Part shown: positions 1 to 4,356 of the stretch, in pieces
Numbering within the stretch: position 1 is the first letter of the stretch
How the letters are laid out: each line of letters opens with the position of its first letter
Assembly: GCA_049509675.1 (NCBI GenBank)
Contig: JBEKZQ010000356.1
Coordinates: forward strand, 1-6,638
Reading direction: 5' to 3'
DNA length: 6,638 nucleotides
Source: JBEKZQ01 sp049509675
Lineage (GTDB): Bacteria; Planctomycetota; Planctomycetia; Pirellulales; Thermoguttaceae
Notes under the pieces: generated by a model
Seen by the model: the letters and a program-made list of their open reading frames with translations, nothing else
Told to the model about the DNA's origin: nothing
Databases searched by the model: none
Position numbers and translations under genes: made by a program

Positions 1-107
1 AACAGCGTATCGCTGCGGCACGAAAGTCACACATCAAGCGAACCCGGCGAAAACTGCGGGAAAAGGGCATCTACCTCAAAGACCTCATCCGTTGCGAGTG
101 GCCGTAA
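1..107 (+). CDS. C-terminal end of an unrecognised basic protein (5' partial)
   Basis: Reading from base 3, a frame stays open for 34 codons from the window edge to a TAA at 105-107. The visible tail is rich in Arg and Lys (RKSHIKRTRRKLREKG), then IYLKDLIRCEWP, ending in Trp-Pro. The basic helix-like stretch would suit nucleic-acid binding, but that is inference and I do not recognise the family. It is preferred over the other two open frames because frame 2 runs on as an antisense shadow into the thiamine-binding gene and frame 1 gives low-complexity Ser/Thr-rich peptide. The gene would converge on the minus-strand gene that ends at 164, leaving a 56-base gap in which I see no clear terminator hairpin. 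The fragment is too short for certainty. Confidence 0.4.
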   Translation, partial: QRIAAARKSHIKRTRRKLREKGIYLKDLIRCEWP

Positions 108-163
108 CCTTGCGCAGTAATATTAGTATCCCCGCAATTATAGCCCGGCCCGGCCGCGACTGC

Positions 164-472
164 CTACTTCCTGATCGCGCGGCCCAACTTCTGCTCCACG
201 CTGGCCAGCTTGGCGTCCAATCGCGACTGGTGGCCGCGCCGGTAATCGATCTTGATCGAGCACTCGATCCGGCCACAATCGGCGGCCAGGGCCTGGAAAC
301 ATTGCCTCACCACCCCCAGCACCTGGTCGAACTCGCCCTCCAACACGGTTCCCATGGCATTTGAGCGGTAATCGAGGCCGCTGCGATCGATAATGTCAAG
401 ACTTCTTGTCACGTAAGGACTCACGCTTTCCCCCTTGTCGAGGGGAAAAATACTGAATTCCAGAAGAACCAT
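164..472 (-). CDS. MTH1187/YkoF-family thiamine-binding protein (DUF77)
   Basis: This 102-residue protein has the full usual length of about 100 residues for the small thiamine-binding family typified by Methanothermobacter MTH1187. Visible family hallmarks are the N-terminal strand MVLLEFSIFPLDKGESVSPYV, the segment YRSNAMGTVLEGEFDQVLGVV at residues 35-55, and CSIKIDYRRG at 71-80, followed by a C-terminal amphipathic helix. Known members have a ferredoxin-like fold, oligomerise and bind thiamine or its precursors in the cytoplasm. The physiological role is thought to be vitamin B1 binding or salvage rather than catalysis. The ATG at 470-472 was chosen over an upstream in-frame ATG at 625 because the family N-terminus starts exactly there and an AAGGAG lies 7 bases upstream. 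The gene is divergent from the DUF1207 gene and no other thiamine gene is visible, so its local partner is unknown. Confidence 0.9.
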   Translation of the reverse strand: MVLLEFSIFPLDKGESVSPYVTRSLDIIDRSGLDYRSNAMGTVLEGEFDQVLGVVRQCFQALAADCGRIECSIKIDYRRGHQSRLDAKLASVEQKLGRAIRK

Positions 473-479
473 CAAAACA

Positions 480-485
480 CTCCTT
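480..485 (-). promoter_or_regulatory. Shine-Dalgarno site of the thiamine-binding gene
   Basis: The plus strand reads CTCCTT, so the minus strand reads AAGGAG, 7 bases before the ATG at 472. It fixes the start of this gene and rules out the longer minus-strand reading frame beginning at 625. Confidence 0.8.
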
Positions 486-518
486 GCAGAGAAAGAACCG
501 CTTTCGCCGACACAAAGC

Positions 519-546
519 ATTGTACGCCGCCAATCACGCTTGTCGC
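519..546 (-). promoter_or_regulatory. Candidate sigma-70 promoter for the thiamine-binding gene
   Basis: On the minus strand, GCGACA (541-546, 4 of 6 to TTGACA) is followed after 16 bases by TACAAT (519-524, 5 of 6 to TATAAT). Transcription would start near 512, giving a leader of about 40 bases that carries the AAGGAG site. Its -35 overlaps the -35 of the opposite candidate promoter. Confidence 0.45.
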
Positions 547-568
547 GAGCCGCTGAGAACAGTACACT
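540..568 (+). promoter_or_regulatory. Candidate sigma-70 promoter for the DUF1207 gene
   Basis: TTGTCG (540-545, 4 of 6) and TACACT (563-568, 4 of 6) are separated by 17 bases. Transcription would start near 575, about 34 bases before the ATG at 609. The match is moderate. It shares bases 541-546 with the opposite promoter, so polymerase binding at one would hinder the other. Confidence 0.35.
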
Positions 569-608
569 ACCGCGACTTTTTCCGGCCCAATCCGGGTCTC
601 TTGGTCCC

Positions 609-1598
609 ATGTCTACGCGCAGCATAAACTACCTCTCGGCTTTGCTGGTGGCAGCCGCAATCGGGCTGTGCTCCGGCCGCGCACAGGCACAACCCCAGGT
701 GATGCCGGTGACAGTCTTGGGCGGCCCGGCGCCGGCGGGCGTGTATCTCGGGCCCGTGACGCCGCAGAACCCCCCGATGTTCCCGGCCCCCCAGCCGGCG
801 CAGCCGCTGGTTGATCCCTACGTCGGAATTTACGGAGAATCGTGGACATGGCAACTGCTGCCTGACGGACTACTCTACAAAGCCTATTTGGCGGGCGGCC
901 GCGAATCACGCTTCGCCAGCGAATTTGTGCATGATAAGAACCTGGGCCCGCTCTGGGACATCGCGCTGGGGGGACATGTGGGCCTGATCCGCTCCGGCAC
1001 CCCCGATGCGATCGTGCCGGAGGGCTGGCAGGTCGATCTCGAAGGTGCTGCCTTTCCACGACTTACGCTGGACGACAACCGCGGCCTGGTGGCGACCGAT
1101 TTCCGCTTCGGCGTGCCGTTGACCACGCGGCAAGGCCCGTGGGAATGGAAATTCGGCGGCTATCATCTCAGCTCGCATTTCGGCGACCAATTCCTGACCG
1201 AACATCCCGACGTGGATCGGATCCATTATTCTCGCACCGGACTGGTGGTCGGCGGCGGTTTTCGGCCAACCCCCGACTGGCGCCTGTACGCCGAAGCCGG
1301 CTGGGCCTTCGCCGTATGGGGCGGCGCCAAACCGTGGGAGTTCCAGTTCGGCGGCGAGTACAGTCCGGCCCGGCCCACGGGCTGCCAAGGCGCGCCGTTC
1401 CTGGCCGTCAATGGGCATCTCCGCCAGGAAAACAATTTCGGAGGTAATCTCATTGCCGAGGCCGGCTGGCAGTGGCGCGGCCAGAGCGGCCACTTGTTCC
1501 GCACCGGCCTATATTATTTCAACGGCATGAGCGACGAGACCGAGTTCTTCACCACCAGCGAGCAGTTGCTCGGCGTCGGCCTGTGGTACGACTATTAA
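609..1598 (+). CDS. DUF1207 secreted/outer-membrane protein
   Basis: This 329-residue exported protein has a signal peptide at residues 1-27: basic MSTRS, a hydrophobic core LSALLVAAAIGL, and a cleavage site after AQA. A Pro-rich linker at about 29-68 (PQNPPMFPAPQPAQP) follows. From about residue 70 it matches my memory of DUF1207, an uncharacterised family common in planctomycetes: GESWTWQLLPDGLLYKAYLAGGRESR, then alternating aromatic/glycine strands (WEWKFGGYHLSSH, LYAEAGWAF, WEFQFGGEY, LIAEAGWQWR) and an aromatic C-terminus LLGVGLWYDY. That pattern suggests an outer-membrane beta-barrel ending in a Tyr-terminated strand; this is inference. The ATG at 609 was chosen over an in-frame ATG at 435 because the signal peptide begins there and the longer form would overlap the divergent gene. 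No good ribosome-binding site precedes it. Function is unknown; structural or transport roles at the cell surface are possible. Confidence 0.85.
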   Translation: MSTRSINYLSALLVAAAIGLCSGRAQAQPQVMPVTVLGGPAPAGVYLGPVTPQNPPMFPAPQPAQPLVDPYVGIYGESWTWQLLPDGLLYKAYLAGGRESRFASEFVHDKNLGPLWDIALGGHVGLIRSGTPDAIVPEGWQVDLEGAAFPRLTLDDNRGLVATDFRFGVPLTTRQGPWEWKFGGYHLSSHFGDQFLTEHPDVDRIHYSRTGLVVGGGFRPTPDWRLYAEAGWAFAVWGGAKPWEFQFGGEYSPARPTGCQGAPFLAVNGHLRQENNFGGNLIAEAGWQWRGQSGHLFRTGLYYFNGMSDETEFFTTSEQLLGVGLWYDY

Positions 1599-1605
1599 AA
1601 TGGGC

Positions 1606-1729
1606 TATTCTGGCAAACCTTTCCGATTTTGCCGGTTGTAGCGAGCGACCGGAGTTAAACTATTCCGCCTGGGTATTCTGTGCGTCAAGTTCCGGTTGTG
1701 CCGGTTCCGATGAAGATTCTACCTATAAC
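1606..1729 (+). promoter_or_regulatory. Tandem promoter-like modules upstream of the 1783 gene
   Basis: Two copies of one composite pattern lie end to end. Copy 1 (1606-1660) has TATTCTG, 8 bases, TTCCG, 5 bases, GCCGGTT, 17 bases, TTAAAC. Copy 2 (1674-1729) has TATTCTG, 9 bases, TTCCG, 5 bases, GCCGGTT, 17 bases, TATAAC. The last element of copy 2 is 5 of 6 to a -10 box, and CCGGTT sits where a -35 would be, although it does not resemble TTGACA. I infer a duplicated promoter or regulator site, perhaps for an alternative sigma factor. Transcription from copy 2 would start near 1736, giving a leader of about 47 bases. Confidence 0.5.
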
Positions 1730-1767
1730 GATAGTAACGGCTGGGCCGAGCGGCCTGGCCAATCGCA

Positions 1768-1775
1768 AGGGGGGA
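1768..1775 (+). promoter_or_regulatory. Shine-Dalgarno site of the 1783 gene
   Basis: AGGGGGGA ends 7 bases before the ATG at 1783. It is a purine-rich site strong enough to fix the start and contrasts with the absent site before the DUF1207 gene. Confidence 0.7.
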
Positions 1776-1782
1776 TCTTCTC

Positions 1783-3171
1783 ATGTCTTTTCGCTGGTAC
1801 TTCGGGACCGCTGCCTTGGCGGCGGCACTCGTGTGGGGCGAGGCGCGTCAAGGCGGTACGGCAGAGATTGAAGGTCGGGCGGCGTTGGCCGGCCGCCAGC
1901 AGATCCGCGCCGAACTGGCCGCTGCCATGGCCGACGGCTATCTCAGCCGTCAGGAACAGTACACGATCCTCCTGCACGCCAAAGAGGTGCTCTCGACCGA
2001 CGATCTGCACGGCCTGGAACGCACGCTCGATCGGCTGGCCGCTGCGAGCGACCGGGGCGGCGGCGGCGATCATAGCATCCCCAGTGTCGACGACCGGCTT
2101 GTTGCCGGCGGCGCGCGGCGCGTGGGCTACGAGTCGTCCCAGCCCAACCCGTCGGCCGCCGGCCTGAACTATGAAGAACCCGACGGCGCCGTGATCCCTG
2201 CCAATCCCTACCAGCAGGCAGGCCCCAGGCCGGTCCCGTCGCCCTACGGCGATATGCCGGGCTCGTTCTCCGACGGCGAGGTCTTCAGCAACGACGGATG
2301 TATGGTCGAGGAAATGGAGAGCCGTTGCCGCCACAGCTTCCTCAACGTCGATGTCTTCAGTTCTGTCGACGCCTTCAAGGGGCCGATCGACCTGAACGAA
2401 ATCAATCACGACGGCAACTTCGGCTTCCGCGTCGGCGTCAACGGCGCGATCCCGATCGTCAGCTCCAAGGGGCTTGGCTTCCAGGTCGGCACCAGTGAGC
2501 TGCTCTCCGACTTCAAAGGCACGCCGCTCACCGGCAGCGAAGACCGCGACCAGCGATTCACCACCGCCGGGTTCTTCCAACGCATTCCGACCCCCCGGGG
2601 AAGCTTCGGCTACGGATTCGTGTACGACTGGCTCCGCGACAACTATTACACCAAGCTCAAGTTTGGGCAATGGCGGGTGAAACTGGCTTGGGAAAAGGGA
2701 CCCTGCGATGAACTCGGCATCTGGGCCGCCATTCCCGACCACGGCGCCTCGGGCGACGTCTTTGTGATCAGCCCCATCACGGGCGAGTACGTGCCGGTGC
2801 CGGTGCGGTTCAGACCGGAGGCGCAAGGAAGCATCTATTGGCGTCATACCTGGTGGCACGACATCTCGACCACCAGTTGGCTGGGCGTTGCCCAGCGGCC
2901 CGGCGAGTTCGTGTTCGGCTCGGATGCGAAGATCCCCATCAGTCCGCGGCTGTCGTTGGTGGGCACAGCCAGCTACATCCTGCCCAACGCGGCCGGAATC
3001 GACGGTCAGAACGACGAAATGTGGAACGTGGGCGTGGGGATCGAGTTCGTTCCCGGCGGGCGCGGCTGTTGCCATTCCCAATTCGCGCCATTCATGCCCG
3101 TGGCTGATAACGGCAGTTTCGCAACCCGGCAAACGAACCGTGACGAGTTCGAGAGCATCTTGAACCCCTGA
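1783..3171 (+). CDS. Exported planctomycete beta-rich protein, DUF6666-like
   Basis: This is a 462-residue protein. Residues 1-18 form a short hydrophobic export signal (FGTAALAAALVW) without a clean cleavage motif. Residues 27-87 form an acidic helical segment with MADGYLSRQEQYTILLHAKEVL, resembling an EF-hand or TerB-like helix pair, then a Gly/Pro-rich linker (about 90-165). From about 183 there is a long beta-rich domain: FLNVDVFSSVDAFKGPID, GNFGFRVGVNGAIPI, GLGFQVGTSELLSDF, FTTAGFFQR, FGYGFVYDWLRDNYYTKLKFGQWRVKLAW, WNVGVGIEFVPG. Alternating strands and aromatic pairs suggest an outer-membrane or surface beta-barrel. From memory this resembles planctomycete proteins labelled DUF6666; the label is tentative, but planctomycete-type exported protein is firmer. 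A Cys pair at 429-430 follows the last strand. Start is set by the AGGGGGGA site. It lies 184 bases after the DUF1207 gene in the same orientation and probably has its own promoter. Function is unknown. Confidence 0.8.
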   Translation: MSFRWYFGTAALAAALVWGEARQGGTAEIEGRAALAGRQQIRAELAAAMADGYLSRQEQYTILLHAKEVLSTDDLHGLERTLDRLAAASDRGGGGDHSIPSVDDRLVAGGARRVGYESSQPNPSAAGLNYEEPDGAVIPANPYQQAGPRPVPSPYGDMPGSFSDGEVFSNDGCMVEEMESRCRHSFLNVDVFSSVDAFKGPIDLNEINHDGNFGFRVGVNGAIPIVSSKGLGFQVGTSELLSDFKGTPLTGSEDRDQRFTTAGFFQRIPTPRGSFGYGFVYDWLRDNYYTKLKFGQWRVKLAWEKGPCDELGIWAAIPDHGASGDVFVISPITGEYVPVPVRFRPEAQGSIYWRHTWWHDISTTSWLGVAQRPGEFVFGSDAKIPISPRLSLVGTASYILPNAAGIDGQNDEMWNVGVGIEFVPGGRGCCHSQFAPFMPVADNGSFATRQTNRDEFESILNP

Positions 3172-3176
3172 TCGCC

Positions 3177-3195
3177 CTGGAGTGCTGCCACGGCG
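3177..3195 (+). repeat. 19-base direct repeat, copy 1
   Basis: CTGGAGTGCTGCCACGGCG begins 5 bases after the stop codon at 3171. It matches copy 2 at 3314-3332 in 18 of 19 positions, 137 bases apart. It bounds the left side of the repeat-dense gap between the exported protein and the methyltransferase genes. Confidence 0.7.
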
Positions 3196-3212
3196 GGGTC
3201 TGGTCCATTTTT

Positions 3213-3234
3213 CGGCTCGCAAACTAAGGAGCCG
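3213..3234. repeat. Inverted repeat CGGCTC...GAGCCG
   Basis: A 6-base perfect stem (3213-3218 with 3229-3234) closes a 10-base loop. A run of T lies before it rather than after it on the plus strand, and no T-run follows on either strand, so it does not qualify as an intrinsic terminator. It may be part of the repeat cluster or a transcript-end structure. Confidence 0.45.
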
Positions 3235-3262
3235 TAAGAGAATAGGTTGATCAATTATCGTA

Positions 3263-3283
3263 GGACGGATTGCCAATCCGTCC
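3263..3283. repeat. REP-like palindrome with perfect 10-base arms
   Basis: The arms GGACGGATTG (3263-3272) and CAATCCGTCC (3274-3283) are exact reverse complements around a single C. As RNA it could fold into an 8-base stem with a 5-base loop. Its shape and intergenic position match dispersed REP-like palindromes; I recall similar GGACGGATTGCCAATCC sequences in planctomycete intergenic DNA, which needs a genome count to confirm. Confidence 0.7.
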
Positions 3284-3287
3284 CACA

Positions 3288-3317
3288 GGCAACTTGCCAG
3301 TGCCTTGCTGTCACTGG
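3288..3317. repeat. Adjoining small inverted repeats
   Basis: GGCAA-C-TTGCC (3288-3298) is an 11-base palindrome. CCAGTG (3297-3302) pairs with CACTGG (3312-3317) across a 9-base loop. They continue directly from the REP-like palindrome into copy 2 of the 19-base direct repeat, forming one compound block. Confidence 0.5.
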
Positions 3318-3332
3318 AGCGCTGCCACGGCG
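3314..3332 (+). repeat. 19-base direct repeat, copy 2
   Basis: CTGGAGCGCTGCCACGGCG differs from copy 1 at 3177-3195 by one base (C for T). It ends 2 bases before the extended -10 element of the methyltransferase gene. Together the two copies flank the palindrome cluster like the ends of a small mobile or recombined unit. Confidence 0.7.
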
Positions 3333-3334
3333 TC

Positions 3335-3343
3335 TGTTAGACT
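3335..3343 (+). promoter_or_regulatory. Extended -10 promoter, probably leaderless transcript
   Basis: TG-T-TAGACT (3335-3343) fits an extended -10 element (TGnTAnnnT). The -10 ends 9 bases before the ATG at 3353, so transcription would start at or within a few bases of the start codon. No Shine-Dalgarno site and no good -35 are visible, which agrees with leaderless translation. Confidence 0.45.
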
Positions 3344-3352
3344 ATTGGCGCC

Positions 3353-4006
3353 ATGGCAGCGCATTTATCCGATTGCGGCGTGTTTCTGCGGGAGTTCGTG
3401 CGGAACTTCCACACTACCGGCGCGCTGTTGCCCAGCGGCCGGTTCCTGGCCCGCGCCTTGGCCCGGTTCGTGGCGGAGCCGGCGTCCCGAGCGCGGCGGA
3501 TCCTCGAGGTTGGGCCGGGCACGGGCGCGGTCACCCGCCGCATCGTGGCCGCGCTGGGGGCCGAGGATCGCTTGGACCTGGTCGAACTGAACGATGCTTT
3601 CGTCCAATGCCTGCAAGAGCGGTTCCAGCGGGAGCCCGCGTTCCAGGCCGTTGCCGGCCGCAGCCGCGTTCATCATTGTGCCCTGCAAGACCTGCCCGCC
3701 GACGGAACCTACGACCTGGTGATCTCCGGGTTGCCGTTGAATAATTTCGCCGTCGGCGACGTGGAACAGATCCTGGGCGTATTGGCGGGCCTGCTGGAGC
3801 CCGGCGGCACGCTCTCTTTCTTCCAGTACATCGCGGTCCGCCGGCTGAAAGCCGTCTTCAGCGGTTCGGCCGAGCGCGAGCGACTGCGAGGCATCGGCGT
3901 GGTGCTCGAGCGGCTGCTATCGAGTTACGAGGTCCGCCGCGACTGGGTCTGGCCGAACATCCCGCCCGCCTGGGTGCATCACGTGCGGTTTGCGCCTGCC
4001 AATTGA
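3353..4006 (+). CDS. Class I SAM-dependent methyltransferase, PmtA-like
   Basis: This 217-residue cytoplasmic or membrane-associated methyltransferase shows motif I at residues 51-60 (LEVGPGTGAV), the acidic residue of motif II at Glu79 in LDLVELN, and motif IV at 121-132 (DLVISGLPLNNF), followed by LLEPGGTLSFFQY. The N-terminal FLREFVRNFHTTGALLPSGRFLARAL together with GPGTGAVTR and SGLPLNNF resembles bacterial phosphatidylethanolamine N-methyltransferases of the PmtA type and their relatives. These use SAM to methylate a phospholipid headgroup, in the full pathway as far as phosphatidylcholine. The lipid substrate is inferred from similarity only; rRNA adenine methyltransferases share part of this pattern. 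No membrane segment is seen. The start at 3353 follows an extended -10 with no ribosome-binding site, so a leaderless mRNA is likely. No lipid gene lies next to it. Confidence 0.75.
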   Translation: MAAHLSDCGVFLREFVRNFHTTGALLPSGRFLARALARFVAEPASRARRILEVGPGTGAVTRRIVAALGAEDRLDLVELNDAFVQCLQERFQREPAFQAVAGRSRVHHCALQDLPADGTYDLVISGLPLNNFAVGDVEQILGVLAGLLEPGGTLSFFQYIAVRRLKAVFSGSAERERLRGIGVVLERLLSSYEVRRDWVWPNIPPAWVHHVRFAPAN

Positions 4007-4233
4007 CAGTTGAATGCGCTGTCCCGGAACCATGTGAAACGGCCCCAAGACCCACTTCCGATTGAACCCCAACGTATGGGGCAGCCGATAGCATGTGGAC
4101 GCTCTTAAGGCAGCCGACATCGGCGAAATTGCCGTCGGGGGATGGTGCTAGCAGTGCTAGCACGGTATCTTGAACTCAGGCAAGCACTCCACGCGAAGTA
4201 ACGCGTGCCCTTTCTGAAATTGCCAAAGCGCTA
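4007..4233. other. Intergenic stretch without a supported gene
   Basis: Between the PmtA-like gene and the restriction-modification promoter no convincing gene is seen. It holds a weak hairpin CCCCA-ACGTA-TGGGG (4067-4081), an imperfect stem at 4114-4138 (CCGAC with GTCGG, GGC with GCC, 3-base bulge), GGCAGCCGA at 4080-4088 and again at 4109-4117, and the 19-base palindrome at 4145-4163. None of the stems is followed by a T-run. The stretch probably includes the left boundary of the restriction-modification module. Confidence 0.5.
4145..4163. repeat. 19-base perfect palindrome GTGCTAGCA-G-TGCTAGCAC
   Basis: Both 9-base arms are exact reverse complements around one G, and each arm contains the palindrome GCTAGC, so the site is also a tandem repeat of GTGCTAGCA. 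This symmetry suits cooperative binding by a dimeric repressor such as a ribbon-helix-helix protein; that is inference. No such gene is visible nearby. It lies 71 bases upstream of the -35 of the methyltransferase promoter. Confidence 0.6.
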
Positions 4234-4262
4234 TTGACCAGAACGGCGAAAATGTGTACAGT
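4234..4262 (+). promoter_or_regulatory. Sigma-70 promoter of the restriction-modification operon
   Basis: TTGACC (4234-4239, 5 of 6) and TACAGT (4257-4262, 4 of 6) are separated by exactly 17 bases, the best sigma-70 match in the window. Transcription would start near 4269, leaving a leader of about 88 bases before the ATG at 4357. Confidence 0.6.
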
Positions 4263-4268
4263 TGTACA
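4255..4268. promoter_or_regulatory. Palindromic operator candidate TGTACA-GT-TGTACA
   Basis: Two copies of the self-complementary hexamer TGTACA are separated by 2 bases and cover the -10 element and the expected start of transcription. A dimeric regulator bound here would block polymerase. In restriction-modification systems such sites are used by controller proteins or by the methyltransferase itself. No separate controller gene is visible in the window. Confidence 0.5.
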
Positions 4269-4356
4269 TGTTGCCACTGACGGCGCGACGATAGACGTAT
4301 TCCAGGGATGACTTCTGTTTATCGGCGAAACCTAAAACCAGACATGGGCCGGTAAA

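Noticed and set aside
2..364. Plus-strand open frame from the window edge through 364
   Set aside because: It lies antisense to the well-recognised thiamine-binding gene and shows no domain of its own.
435..608. Longer N-terminus for the DUF1207 protein from ATG 435
   Set aside because: It would bury the signal peptide at residue 59 and overlap the start and promoter of the divergent gene.
3213..3234. Hairpin as an intrinsic terminator of the exported-protein gene
   Set aside because: The T-run precedes the stem on the plus strand and neither strand has T residues after it.
1723..3276. A 517-codon open frame on the minus strand opposite the exported-protein gene
   Set aside because: It mirrors the plus-strand codon phase of a high-GC gene, has no recognisable domains and a composition rich in Arg, Gly, Ala and Asp. 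The plus-strand gene has a ribosome-binding site, a signal peptide and coherent beta strands.
3177..3332. CRISPR-like array
   Set aside because: Only two copies of the direct repeat exist, with a single long spacer filled with palindromes.
3858..4163. Minus-strand open frame of 101 codons across the end of the PmtA-like gene
   Set aside because: No recognisable motif and no ribosome-binding site, and its 3' half is antisense to the methyltransferase. It could be a fossil repeat but cannot be supported.
4142..4201. A 19-codon open frame starting MVLAVLARYLEL across the 19-base palindrome
   Set aside because: The peptide is produced by the repeat itself, is very short and resembles no leader or antitoxin I know.
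4168..4312. Open stretch reading PREVTRALSEIAKALLTR, a possible gene remnant or controller protein
   Set aside because: There is no usable start before the helical part, the R-M promoter lies inside it, and no helix-turn-helix pattern can be made out.
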